DNA from: Trichopria drosophilae
Taxonomy: Eukaryota; Arthropoda; Insecta; Hymenoptera; Diapriidae
Assembly: GCA_030407085.1 (NCBI GenBank)
Contig: CM059584.1
Coordinates: forward strand, 89,392,001-89,456,000
DNA length: 64,000 bases
Direction: 5' to 3'
In this document: positions 32,887-42,654 of the stretch, piece after piece
Layout of the letters: each line of letters starts with the position of its first letter
Numbering within the stretch: position 1 is the first letter of the stretch
The notes under the pieces: generated by a model
What the model saw: only the letters and a program-made list of their open reading frames with translations
What the model was told of the DNA's origin: nothing
The model's database searches: none
Made by a program: the position numbers and the translations under genes

Positions 32887-33335
32887 TTTTGTGGCTCTAA
32901 GGATAGGTTGGCGTTAGCTAAACGTTTCATAAGTCGGTCAAATTTCTTACCGTGTTCTTCGAGATTTTTGGCGTAGACGACTATGTCGTCTAGGTATACC
33001 AGTAATCCGGTCAACACAAGGTCCATCAGACGCTGGAACGAACTCGGTCCATTCTTTATGCCCATGGGCATCCGAGTGTACTCGAGATGTGCATAAGGCG
33101 TGGAGAACGCCGTTTTATGGGCGTCTCGCTCATCCATTTTGATCTGGTGGAATCCCTTGTCCCAATTGATCGAGAATATCTGCAATATTGGGTATCGGGT
33201 AGGCATCGCCGATCGTTTTCTCGTTAAGTTCACGGAAATCGATAACGAGACTCCACCTCTTTTCTCTGTCCGGGCCGCACTTCTTTGGCACGACCCAGGC
33301 GGGCGAATCATATGGTGATGTTGACGGACGTACAA
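32883..33335 (-). pseudogene. RT palm segment with catalytic box
   Basis: This frame carries the middle of reverse transcriptase: FHQIKMDERDAHKTAF, MPMGIKNGPSSFQRLMD and the active-site box YLDD (Leu where Tyr-Val/Ile-Asp-Asp is commoner in Gypsy). It overlaps the preceding protease/RT frame by about 200 bp, the shift occurring near 33160, and ends at a stop before the connection region. Its first 45 residues are read out of frame. Confidence 0.85.
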
Positions 33336-34347
33336 TACCGGCCTTCAATTGCTCCGCCACTAAACGTTGCATCTCCTGCTTTATAGCAGGAGGGTGGCGA
33401 AAACGTTTGGCTCTGATCGGCACGTCATCTACCGTATGTATTCGGTGAGAGAACACTGTAGTCGCACCTAGCTGTTCACCCGGTAGATGAAATCTCCGCG
33501 CATGTCTGCTAACGAGTGCGCGCACGTGGTCTTCCTCCTCTTGGGACAAGGGACTCAATTCCATGAGCGACAACACTTGTCCCGCTCGGCCGTTATCTTT
33601 ATCCGCGGTGTCGATTTCAATGCTTTCCAACGTCTTGGTCTCCTCGTCCTTTTCGCCGGCCAAGGCATAGTTCCCAAATCCGTCGACGCTCGCAATATCA
33701 CATGCCTCGAGATCCACCGTCGGCACCTTCATCGTGACCGGCTGCTCGTTAGTATTTGCTGCTATCATATATGCGTACCCTTCGCAATTTCGGACGAGCG
33801 CATTACCAATGTACACTCCATCGACCGTATCCATTTTGGGTAGCAATCCGAGTTCAACCTTGTTCCCGACCTTCACACGAATTACCTTTCTGCAACGTAG
33901 AGGGAGCTCGATTACATTCCTATCCGCAAACGGCAATTTATTTTTTCCGATTTCGAAAATTTCGTTCCCGTAATATATTCTAACCGAATGTTTGCGTAAG
34001 AATGGATCTCCCGGTATCCCGTCTTCGGAAATGGGGAAATCATCTAGTACAATTTGTGCCTCAATTATCAAGCCGTTGAACTTGATTTTCGCACACCCGT
34101 ATGTGGATATTAGCCCTTCGCCGATACCACTAAGGTCGTACTTTATGGTTGGGTCCGGATACATATCGCGGCGCAATTTTGAAAGTTTAACTACATTAAT
34201 TTCCGCGCCCGAGTCGATGAGAAAAGTACCCTCCATGTCGTGCAGATCGTCGCTCGCGAATCTTAATCTCGGGCAGCTAATGAACTCAGCAGTTCCGACA
34301 CGGATTTTTGCTCTTGGATTTTCAATAATCTTACTTGATTTTTCCAC
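33130..34347 (-). CDS. Protease and start of reverse transcriptase
   Basis: The 405-residue frame begins pol. An aspartic protease is visible at residues 41-135, with the active-site triplet DSGA at 45-48. After a linker of about 130 residues, RT begins with the conserved YDSPAWVVPKK and SLVIDFRELNEKT segments; the first catalytic Asp region follows in another frame. It overlaps the end of the gag/nucleocapsid frame (34263-34649) by 85 bp in a different frame, compatible with ribosomal frameshifting between gag and pol, as in related elements. Confidence 0.88.
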   Translation of the reverse strand: MEKSSKIIENPRAKIRVGTAEFISCPRLRFASDDLHDMEGTFLIDSGAEINVVKLSKLRRDMYPDPTIKYDLSGIGEGLISTYGCAKIKFNGLIIEAQIVLDDFPISEDGIPGDPFLRKHSVRIYYGNEIFEIGKNKLPFADRNVIELPLRCRKVIRVKVGNKVELGLLPKMDTVDGVYIGNALVRNCEGYAYMIAANTNEQPVTMKVPTVDLEACDIASVDGFGNYALAGEKDEETKTLESIEIDTADKDNGRAGQVLSLMELSPLSQEEEDHVRALVSRHARRFHLPGEQLGATTVFSHRIHTVDDVPIRAKRFRHPPAIKQEMQRLVAEQLKAGIVRPSTSPYDSPAWVVPKKCGPDREKRWSLVIDFRELNEKTIGDAYPIPNIADILDQLGQGIPPDQNG

Positions 34348-34649
34348 TGGTTCTGAGGGTCGCTCGGTACTCCAGTCGCGCCTTGAGAGTTTAAATGTTT
34401 CGGTGGCGACGCTGGCCCATTTTTCCTCTTATTTTGCCAACCGTTGCTCTCAGTTCGATAATTCGAGTTGGTAGGATTGCTTCGCGGCCCTTCCCGTTTG
34501 AACTGTTGTTGTTTGCGCGCCCCGTTATCACGATTGCTCTCGTTCGTATTACGTTGCCAATTGCGAGTGTTTTGCGAAGAGTTCGGCGCGGAGGACGCGT
34601 AATTTTCATACCGCTGTTGGGCTCGTTTCGACTCTCGATTTAAAATCAT
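34263..34649 (-). pseudogene. gag nucleocapsid end, after in-frame TGA codons
   Basis: This 128-residue segment, rich in Asn, Gln, Arg and Ser (RNA-binding composition), is in the same frame as the gag at 34725-35813. It is separated from it by two TGA codons, at about 34725 and about 34690, both inside zinc-knuckle motifs; part of the second knuckle (KRFGHIRDKC) is readable just before 34649. The stops remove the C-terminus of gag in this copy. Confidence 0.75.
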
Positions 34650-34724
34650 ACATTTATCTCGAATATGCCCGAAGCGTTTACAAAAACTTCATTGAGTCTC
34701 GTTGTATTTTCTAGCTTCGCAGTT

Positions 34725-35813
34725 TCATTCGCTGTGACCCAGTCTATCACAGCACCTGCATAGTTCACCGTACGGTACGAGGTTATCGTCGCGGGGATAT
34801 GCGTTCTCTGCGCTAACGACTTGGGCCGATGCAGGCATCCTGTAATGTTCAGCATAGTGTACGAAGTTATTGTCGCGGGGATACGCGTTCTCGGCGCCAA
34901 CGACTCGGGCCGACGCAGGCATCCTGTAACGTTCGTCGTAGTGTACGAAGTTATTGTCGCGGGGATACGCGTTCTCGGCGTCAACGACTCGGGCCGACAC
35001 AGGCATCCTGTAACGTTCCCGTTGGCCCGCTCGAGTTTCATCGGAATTATCTTTGGCGAAGTGTAATGCCGCTAGCCTGTTCGCGATCTCTGTAGCCTCG
35101 GTTAGGGTCTTTGGTTTCTCCATCTGTACCCTAAACTCCATGACTCCCCTTAATCCGACTATAAATTGTTGTAAACATTTTTCCTCTAGTAATTTAATTA
35201 AACTATCGCGAACTTCGGTTGCATACTTCGATGCAGCCTCCGTAGCTGCCACCACCGATGTATATAAGTCTGTCACACGTTGACCTAAATCGTCGACCGA
35301 TTCGCCGGGTTTTTGTACTAAGGACGGTATTTTTGATAGAAATATATGAGGGTCATCGTGTCCTCCATAACGTTTATTTAACACCTCCATCAACTCTTCG
35401 ACCGTCTCGTAATCGTCGGCCTCTTGCGAGAAACGCTCAGCCTTACCCTTAAATTTTCCCTTTAGCAAAAATTTGAAAAGATCCCTACTATTATTGGGTA
35501 ATATTTTCAACGCGGATCTACACGCTCTCGCAAAATCTTGATAATACTCACGATTTCCGAAAAAGTCGGGTATCGTGTATATTACATCTCCGGCTGATGG
35601 ACCTAAAGTCAGCACTTGCTGCTTGACGGATTCTGGCGCGTTATTTTCCATCTTAGGTTTACGTTCAGTATTTTCGGGAGAATTTTCTCGCGAGCTTATT
35701 GTGGGTGAATCCTGTTCGTTCGCCGTTTTGTGTCCTCCCGCGGGGGATCGCCGGTTGCGTTTCTGAATTTGCTTTACTACGGAAGAACCGAGTATATCGC
35801 GAGCCTTTCTCAT
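34725..35813 (-). CDS. gag (matrix/capsid), truncated by a stop in the zinc knuckle
   Basis: The 362-residue frame begins near the 5' LTR on the minus strand. Residues 90-260 form a capsid-like region (FARACRSALKILP, VEELMEVLNKRYG, GESVDDLGQRV, LQQFIVGL). A low-identity counterpart is at 17583-17180. Residues 270-350 contain three tandem 28-residue repeats (consensus around YRMPASARVV and AENAYPRDNNFVHY), encoded by an 84-bp DNA repeat. The protein ends in the first zinc knuckle (CRCCDRLGH) at a TGA. Gag would assemble the intracellular particle. Confidence 0.85.
   Translation of the reverse strand: MRKARDILGSSVVKQIQKRNRRSPAGGHKTANEQDSPTISSRENSPENTERKPKMENNAPESVKQQVLTLGPSAGDVIYTIPDFFGNREYYQDFARACRSALKILPNNSRDLFKFLLKGKFKGKAERFSQEADDYETVEELMEVLNKRYGGHDDPHIFLSKIPSLVQKPGESVDDLGQRVTDLYTSVVAATEAASKYATEVRDSLIKLLEEKCLQQFIVGLRGVMEFRVQMEKPKTLTEATEIANRLAALHFAKDNSDETRAGQRERYRMPVSARVVDAENAYPRDNNFVHYDERYRMPASARVVGAENAYPRDNNFVHYAEHYRMPASAQVVSAENAYPRDDNLVPYGELCRCCDRLGHSE
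34780..35030. repeat. 84-bp tandem repeat in gag, three units
   Basis: Units share cctgtaacgttc / gcggggatacgcgttctc words and encode the 28-residue repeats of gag. They differ mildly between units, suggesting recent amplification. Confidence 0.8.
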
Positions 35814-36354
35814 TCAAAACGCGTTTCCCTCAAAGTTCCAAAGATTTTTTTTTGTGTATTTTTTTTCTCTCTCTCTGCCCGGAATATTTTCTTTAATATA
35901 TATGTATATATTTCTTTATTATTACCTGCGTTTTTTGAAACATGATATAGTCGCGTAAAGTAACGGCAATTGATATAGTTTTATATAAAATGGCAAGGCA
36001 AAAGTCAGGTGGAAAATGTAGCGACTTACCCGCAAATTATCCGCCGAGCTCCGATCAGGGTGATGATGATAATCAGGAAAAAACTGCATTTGGCCGTCAT
36101 CGTGGGAACGGTTTGATTTCTCCCTCTTGGAAACAGCAATCGTCTTTGGAATGAAGCGCTGCAGTTCACACTTTAGGACTTATAGTTCACAGTTTATAAT
36201 TTATAGTTCACAGTTTATAAATTTATCGTTCACAGTTTATAATTTACAGTTCGTTCGGACGCTGCGCGCGAATTGTTATTTTTTTGTTGAATCCACACTA
36301 AGGAGATTGGTACTCCACGCGAATGAGACCACGATTTATGATTCAAACACTTGT
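35814..36354 (-). other. 5' leader of the provirus
   Basis: The region between PBS and gag has no long frame. It contains short repeats (acagtttataattta, 36187-36250), a CT-rich stretch and a TA-rich tract. It presumably holds the packaging and dimerisation signals. Confidence 0.5.
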
Positions 36355-36374
36355 GGATCCCACTTCTGACACCA
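36355..36374 (-). other. Primer-binding site (PBS)
   Basis: On the minus strand TGGTGTCAGAAGTGGGATCC lies 8 nt after the 5' LTR. It begins TGG, complementary to a tRNA CCA end; the rest would fit a leucine-type tRNA 3' end, which is recall and not checked. Confidence 0.7.
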
Positions 36375-36382
36375 TGAAATTT

Positions 36383-36939
36383 TGTTACGTTTCTTGATAA
36401 ACGTAACGCGCGAATAAAAAGAAACGAACGCGCGAATAATTGTTTTTCGTTTATTTTCTCGACGCGCCCAGCATCCGTACAGGGGTTCCGATTGCACGCG
36501 CTATAAGTCCCGAGCCCGGGTCTCAGACTTAAGATCGCGACGTTCCGGGTCAGAGTTCCGTCAAAAATCTGTCCTCCCCGACGTTCGATGTCTAATTTAT
36601 ATATATACCGGTCGCAGAAACCATCGGCGAAGACCCCAAGTCGCCGGGCCTTGCTGCTGACGTCCGCATGTTTCCTTCCTGGGAACCCGCTGAGGATACC
36701 TTTTTTGTCGTCCCAAACTCTCATCCGTCGCCGTGCAATTTGCTAACGTTTGCAGGTTCCCACCGAGGAAACGCTTAGCTATTGTTTTAATTGAAATGTT
36801 AAAGTATAACCCGATGATTATCCGATTTCACACCTTTGCGCGAGACCGGATATGGAGAGTCTCGTTTCTTATAATTATCGCGTATACTTTATATTATAAT
36901 GTACCCATAATCGATCGTTACGATCGTACGATCGTAACA
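36383..36939 (-). repeat. 5' LTR of the provirus
   Basis: 557 bp, TGTTACG... to ...CGTAACA on the plus strand. It should contain the promoter for minus-strand transcription. The target duplication tactg follows at 36940-36944. Confidence 0.92.
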
Positions 36940-37449
36940 TACTGGATTTTCGAAATTCAAAATGGCGGCATCCAATACGGTGGACAAATGTTCAAAAAAT
37001 TATATTTTTGTGAAATTGGCTCTAGAGATTTTTCTCAGATCGTTGAATACGGATCTCATACCGAATTTTAAAGTCCTTAAAGCTGCAAAGTTAAAACCAA
37101 ACCAAAGAAGGTGGAAAATTGATTGCTCTATTGCTGCTAATTTGTTGCTCTAGTGCAGATTTTGTCGCTCTCAAAAAAGAATTCGTTTAGGATTACCATG
37201 TTTAGATAAAACTACCAATCCCTGGACGAAAACCAGGGCTTTTCCAGCTAGTTTTATTTGGGGTTGATGACTTTGGATTCTTTAAGGACCTCGAATTTAA
37301 GGATAGGGCTGTATTAAATAAATGAACACATTTTCTCTACTCATTTACATATATATATATACCGTGTTGATATACATAATATTGGAAAAATATTTGTTAA
37401 AAGATTAAATTAAAACGAGGAGGTAAAACATAAGAAGTTCTAAAAACTC

Positions 37450-37885
37450 AATTTTCTTCTCCTGAGGAACTATCCTCTACAGTTTCAGGATTCAATTTTT
37501 CGATCAGCATCGCTGCATCCTTCGGCAAAGCTATTCTGGGTCTATTTTTAATTGGGCCTGATAAAGTAATTTTTGGGTCTCCGTAAAGCGCCCACCGATT
37601 GAACACTTCTTCATTGGTCGCAATTCGTGACGTCTTTCTGGCATGCCTTTATCTAAATATTTTAAATATTTTATGGCCTGCTTCTAGGACCTCTTCTGAC
37701 AAAAGGCTGTGGATCAGGATTTTATGAACACTCGGAGACATGTAGTATCATCCATACAATTGTACGAACAAGTTTGCTGTCTGAGTACAATACTCTTTAT
37801 ACAACTCGAAGTTTATTTTTTCTCCACTAGCCATTACGAAAAGAACGATAGACAATCGGTAAATTAGTTCTTCACTAATGCCTGA
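37450..37885 (-). pseudogene. Relic of a transposon-encoded protein of an unnamed insect family
   Basis: Read on the minus strand the translation has ISEELIYRLSIVL, then MSPSVHKILIHS, LLSEEVLEAGHK, RHARKTSRIATNEEVFNRW and GDPKI, with a TGA and a TAA inside. I recall a widespread repetitive family with the pattern SVHK(I/V)L(I/V)H..EE..E...K...R..(H/S)AR..SR..T..D...R, found in aphids, Hydra and ants. Its biochemical role is not known to me. It sits between the inverted arms of the 24826-39899 element and is probably that element's own gene. Confidence 0.5.
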
Positions 37886-39170
37886 AAAATGCCAATGCTT
37901 ATAATTAATGTATCCTTTCGATCAATGTAAGAATATCATGTCTTTGCAAGAATAACTTTCCAGATAATTTTTCGTAACGGAAATATTTTTCAATTTATTA
38001 GCCACCGAATGAGTGATTTTTGGATAAGTTCTGCTGATAGAAAGCAATTAAAAATAAATAAAATTTGGATAAGTTCTGCAGCATGTCATGTTTCTAACCT
38101 GCAATTCAATTCATAATTATTGCATTTACTTTTGTATGCTTGTGATGCTTCCCTTTAATTTGAACGAGCATAATGATACGAACATTTTAAGACCTTAACC
38201 ATTGTTTTACGATCAGCCAAATTTTGGCCATTCATGTGGCCCGGTTGACGTGAAACGTCCCATATATAATAAGTAAGTCAAGATAGGAATATGTTTTTTA
38301 CAACAATTTTTTAGACTTCAGAACTTGCAGAAAACCGTGAATTTTATAAGCCGCACATTCAAACTTTCCGAATGAAGTTTGCTGTGCTTAGTTGGAAGGC
38401 GAATGATACTATAATAGTAGGTAAAAATAGTTTAATTACAATTACGAGAGCAAAAGCAATTTTCACTTTCTTCAGCCGGTCATATGACGGCAATTTTTTT
38501 TCTTGTAACCGCGCATAATTCTTCACTTTATTTATTCACAATTTCATCGTAAGGGATTCGAATTTTTCTAAGAAATGTAAACTTTTTTTTTAAATTCCTC
38601 TATGTTGTTTTATTTTTCTATGATTTTCATATTTCCTGTTTTGTTAATTTATATTGCATCTATTTGGACAAATTAATTTAATCACATATTTGATAAAAAA
38701 TGTTTGTATATTGACACTGTTAAGAAGCATTAAACACTTCATTCATATTAGTGTATTAATTTGACAAACGTGGTATATGCTGAAAAATATTTCCACAATA
38801 TGAGTGTATCCATTTTCAAAACTGGGCGTCAAATTGAATAAAGTTCACATTTACGAGTAATATATATTTTGTACATTATGAGATTAAATATCTCATATAA
38901 ATGTATATAAATTGTCAGATTCAGGTAATAAATATTTATTTCCCATTCAAAAATATTAAATTTCACATACATTATTTTTCATGTTTTACATTATTTTATA
39001 TATACTTTAGGGAGCATATTTAATGCTGATACCTAGCAGTTGCCAAGTAAGACTTACTTTCATTACATTTATTTCTTCGATATCGCCTTTTTTCCGAATA
39101 TATATTTTCTTTAACACTGCAGAATTGCTTCATTTTTGTGTTAGTCAAAATTGAATATGAGAGGATTTAC
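37886..39170. other. AT-rich interior of the TIR element
   Basis: No gene recognised. TA runs near 37350 and simple AT-rich sequence throughout. Confidence 0.4.
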
Positions 39171-39179
39171 TATATTCGA

Positions 39180-39640
39180 TCTTTTTTTAAAGCCCGTTCA
39201 ATTTTTACCAATTTGTTCGCCATTTTGAAGTTCGAAAATCCAGTACGATATTCGAACTCAGCGACCCAAAAGATCCCCGAATAACAAGTTTCGAGCGAAT
39301 CTAAGCATTTTTTTTTTAAATTCGTCCGCCATTTTGAATTTCGAAAATACAGTACGAGATTCGAATTCAGCGACCCACAAAACCCCCGAGTAACAAGTTT
39401 CAAGCGAATCTAAGCATTTTTTAAAATTCGTCCGTCATTTTGGATGCCGCCATTTTGAACTTCGAAAATCTAGTACGAGATTCGAATTCAGCGACCCAAA
39501 AAAACCCCCGAGTAACAAGTTTCAAGCGAATCTAAGCATTTTTTTTAAATTCATCCGCCATTTTGGGTGCCGCCATTTTGAATTTCAAAAATCCAGTACG
39601 AGATTCGAATTCAGCGACCCCCAAAACAGCTTAGGGCACC
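39180..39640. repeat. Right array of about 105-bp CCGCCATTTTG units
   Basis: Four units in the opposite orientation to those at 25080-25367, with attcagcgaccc, acccccgagtaacaagtttc and ccgccattttg in each. Together the two arrays form the inner part of the inverted arms. Confidence 0.8.
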
Positions 39641-39899
39641 GGAAACTTAAACAGCCTTGATTTTAATTTTATCGAAAAGTGCATGCTCCGATGAGCTGTT
39701 TGAAATCAGAGAAAAATGGTGACTTTGAGAACGCACAGGTCAGCGAATATTCAAGATATCAAAAATGCGACTTCTACAATGATACTACAATCATTCCTGA
39801 GTATTTTAAAAAAAGATTTATCAAGATCGGTTAACAATTCGCCAGGGGGTGGTCCATCAAAAAAAATGTCCGCGAAACCTTACTCTGATCCCTGCGTGC

Positions 39900-40324
39900 G
39901 ACGCAAGGTGCGCATGCGTGGATCTGTACTACAACGCGCCCAACGTCGCAGCCGGTTCCGACTACAGTTCCCACCATTGTTATTACTCCTCTAGGCCCGT
40001 CCGCCGTTGCCAGCACTCCTCCGGATATGTCCACCATCTCGCTGCACACGCCGCCGAGAACCTCTCCTCCTCTTCGCCACTCAAGCAAGGAGGCCCAAGT
40101 ATCAATACTAATATTTCGCCGCAAATGTAATTAATGTATTGTTAGTTTCAAAATATAATAGTTATAATTTCCATTAAAAGAGTTTAACAATTATTTGAGA
40201 CTGTACCGTAACCCTAAGCCTACAATTTTTTTACACAAATCTCAATAGACCTTTTTTAGTCGCAGTTTCTATACTTATTGTACTTGTTTTAATTTAATTT
40301 TATTCTCTATTGTGAATTTCATTA
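39900..40324. other. Flank of the TIR element, unassigned
   Basis: 39900-40130 has a Pro/Thr/Ser-rich open frame on the plus strand (PTTVPTIVITPLGP-type composition) that could be the end of a coding region. I cannot assign it. AT-rich sequence follows. Confidence 0.25.
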
Positions 40325-40470
40325 AACGACCCCGCACAGACCTTATGGAAATTGGCTTTAGGTGGATTCTCTTCAAATTGCAGGAAAATGTTGTTCATAC
40401 CAAGCTGCTTAAAAGTTCTCATGGCCATAACTTCCGTTAAAGAAGGATTTTGGCTCTATGGGCTCTTAAA
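40325..40470 (-). other. Conserved coding-like segment, copy 1
   Basis: Read on the minus strand this is open and encodes a segment with QLGMNNIFLQFEENPPKANF. The same segment occurs on the plus strand at 61765-61912 with about 90 percent DNA identity, and both frames stay open. Probably the C-terminal end of a protein from a dispersed element; family unknown. Confidence 0.4.
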
Positions 40471-40489
40471 TGCCGGTAATTATGGATGA

Positions 40490-41085
40490 GACGAATCATT
40501 TCTTACAGCATACCAATTAGACATATTTCCTCACCAGCGATTAAAATAGTATTGAAAAATGGTACTCAGAGGTGTTCGGGGTTTCTGATTACGAATCTGA
40601 GCTAAAATGTGAAAATTCAAAATGGCGGAACCGACTAAAGGTTAGTTTTTTTTTTTTAGAAAAAAGATTAGAAAAAAGGCTAAAAATAACAAAAATTATT
40701 TATTTAATGAAAAAGGTTGACCAATCGTTTTCGGGAACCTTTTCGGGACTCAGAGAGTACACGCTCTTTCGTTACTAAGATGAGACTTCATCAGATGATG
40801 GTCGAAGTTTCAACGCGCGCATTTGCATTTTTCTCTTTTAAATAATTTTTTCAAAACTATCATAAAAGTCAACCTTTTTCATTAAATAAATAATTTTTCT
40901 TATGTTTGGCCCCCCGTGTCGGTTCCGCCATTTTGAATTTTCACATTTTGAGCTCAGATTCATAATCAGAGACCGCGAACACCTCCGAGTAACATTTTTC
41001 AATACTAGTTTAATCGCTGGTGAGGAAATATATCTAATTTGTATGCTGTAAGAAATGATTCGTTTCATCGCAAATTACTACCGAG
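40490..41085. mobile_element. Foldback/MITE element with CCGCCATTTTG arms
   Basis: Arms at about 40490-40722 and 40868-41085 are inverted copies (gaatcatttcttacagcata / its inverse; cattttgaattttcaca; aaaaggttgac / gtcaaccttttt) around a loop of about 145 bp. Text such as acctccgagtaac relates it to the repeats at 25 and 39 kb. Confidence 0.75.
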
Positions 41086-41095
41086 CTCTAAGGGC

Positions 41096-41624
41096 CTGTA
41101 CGCGTATTCATGTACGATCAGACTGTAACATCGACTTGTAAATGTCAGTGTAAATGTTCCGAATGATTTTCAGAGATGGCAAGTTAATCGCGCCCATTTT
41201 ACGTCTAATTCTCGGGAACCAAACTTCCGATTAGCAGCGCTGTTGTAGCTTCGTTTTCCGTTTGAAAACCGTTTACCAGTTTGTAACGCTATCGCACACG
41301 CATCGTACGCATTACTGCAAACTGACTATGAATTCGCGCCTCATTCGGGACTCATCGGAATGCTCTAATTAGATTAAGGAAATAGAAACGGCGAGGAGTT
41401 CTCTTCAAAACTCTTCATACGGCACTGGTCACGGCAATCGAATGTTTTCTTCTACGTCAGGTAGGACCACCACACACAACTACTCCCAACCACAGGAGCC
41501 GCCCAGTGAATCATAACTGACGTCACAATAGTCACACACAACCTGGTGTACTGGACATACTCAGCTGATTCGCGCGTATCACTTCTTCAAGTATTCTGCG
41601 ACACTTCCGTTTTCTTTCGCTACA
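41096..41624 (+). repeat. 5' LTR of the BEL/Pao element (right end approximate)
   Basis: The left end is defined by identity with 61582-61632. The right end is set at ca before atttattgtgacgaga, which would be the primer-binding region, by analogy with other BEL elements. The boundary is uncertain. Confidence 0.5.
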
Positions 41625-41655
41625 ATTTATTGTGACGAGATATAAGTTACATTAA

Positions 41656-42654
41656 GTGCATTTGTGCACATATATTATCATATACATCTTGCACTCGGTG
41701 AAGACCGAGATGTCAACGCACGACGAATCTGCATCTGCAATTACGTCTTTTGATGAATTGCTCATTGAGCAAAATATATACTTCGATGCTATCAAACGCG
41801 TAGCGGCACTCTTGGAAGCTGGGAAGGTCACTCCTGCTGCAGGCCGTCCCAGATGGGAATATGTGCAGTCGAATTGGTCCAAGGTTATTCCTCTGCATAA
41901 CACGATCTTGTCATATAAGAACTCTCCGGAATACAAGATGCATCCGTATTTTAAGGACGATTTGTTTGTGACCATGGAAACACTGTGCCTTGAGACGCTT
42001 GGTGCTCTTTCCGCCATCATCCGTGAACCACCAGCGCCTCCCCCCGAACTTCAGCGAACAATCAGTCCAATCAACGCAGTAAGAGGACCTCAACATCGCC
42101 GCCTCGTGCAAGTACCCGCAATATCATTGCCGCGATTTTCTGGTTTATATCGTGATTGGGAGGAGTTCCGTGATTATTTCACATCAGTCTTTATTAATGA
42201 TCCGGAGTTTGATAATCTGCAGCGACTGCACTACCTTAAGTCTTGTCTTGAAGGTGATGCAGCGACTGCTTTAAAAAATATCTCAGTTACCGCAAACAAT
42301 TTTCATATTGCATGGACCCTCCTCTCCGATCGGTATACAAACCAACGTCGGTTATTTCAAATTCACATGACTGTGTTATTTTCGCTTAAACCGGTTGCTC
42401 GCGAAAATTCACCAAATGAACTCCGCAGATTGCTCGATGCAATGAAAGAAGCGAAATTAGCCCTTGCATCACTGAATCGACCAATGTTAGATGATGCTAT
42501 TGTGTTTTTAGTTATGCAACGCGTCGATCCGGATACTCGTAAGGCGTGGGAAATTAGTTTGCCGAGTGATGACTCGTTTCCGTCATTTGATACGCTAGAC
42601 GAAATTTTAACTAAACATATTCGTGGATTGGGGCATCAGAATTTTCGTTGGTAA
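41656..42654 (+). CDS. BEL/Pao gag
   Basis: This 332-residue frame probably starts at the ATG at 41710 (MSTHDES). It has the typical BEL/Pao gag core: PRFSGLYRDWEEFRDYFTS, then LHYLKSCLEGDAATALKNI, AWTLLSDRYTNQRRL and a conserved C-terminal helix-rich region. The protein would form the particle shell. It overlaps the next frame by 7 bp at 42648, so one base change joins or separates gag and pol. No internal stop is present. Confidence 0.88.
   Translation: MHLCTYIIIYILHSVKTEMSTHDESASAITSFDELLIEQNIYFDAIKRVAALLEAGKVTPAAGRPRWEYVQSNWSKVIPLHNTILSYKNSPEYKMHPYFKDDLFVTMETLCLETLGALSAIIREPPAPPPELQRTISPINAVRGPQHRRLVQVPAISLPRFSGLYRDWEEFRDYFTSVFINDPEFDNLQRLHYLKSCLEGDAATALKNISVTANNFHIAWTLLSDRYTNQRRLFQIHMTVLFSLKPVARENSPNELRRLLDAMKEAKLALASLNRPMLDDAIVFLVMQRVDPDTRKAWEISLPSDDSFPSFDTLDEILTKHIRGLGHQNFRW

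Larger units (their letters stand above)
25373..36939 (-). mobile_element. Endogenous errantivirus-like Ty3/Gypsy provirus with OTU domain and env
   Basis: The provirus is bounded by 557-bp LTRs that start TG and end CA, and by a 5-bp target duplication tactg (25368-25372 and 36940-36944). The transcription direction is right to left. Order on the minus strand: 5' LTR, PBS, gag, protease, RT, RNase H, long basic spacer, OTU domain, integrase, env, 3' non-coding region with a tRNA-like word, PPT, 3' LTR. By eye the two LTRs differ at about eight positions, so insertion was fairly recent, yet every gene has at least one stop or frameshift, so this copy is defective. Confidence 0.92.
24826..39899. 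mobile_element. TIR element with CCGCCATTTTG repeat arrays, interrupted by an endogenous retrovirus
   Basis: 24826-25372 and 39180-39899 are inverted copies. The outer ends both read cagggatcagagtaaggttt, then the arms run through a non-coding segment and into tandem units of about 105 bp (gccgccattttgaa... gattcgaattcagcgaccc ... acccccgagtaacaag). The retrovirus at 25373-36939 sits inside the left array; without it the element is about 3.5 kb. The interior contains a protein relic at 37450-37885 on the minus strand. I could not define a target duplication. Confidence 0.7.

Noticed and set aside
31143..34474. Many plus-strand open frames of 70-180 residues
   Set aside because: All are antisense to pol and have no family features.
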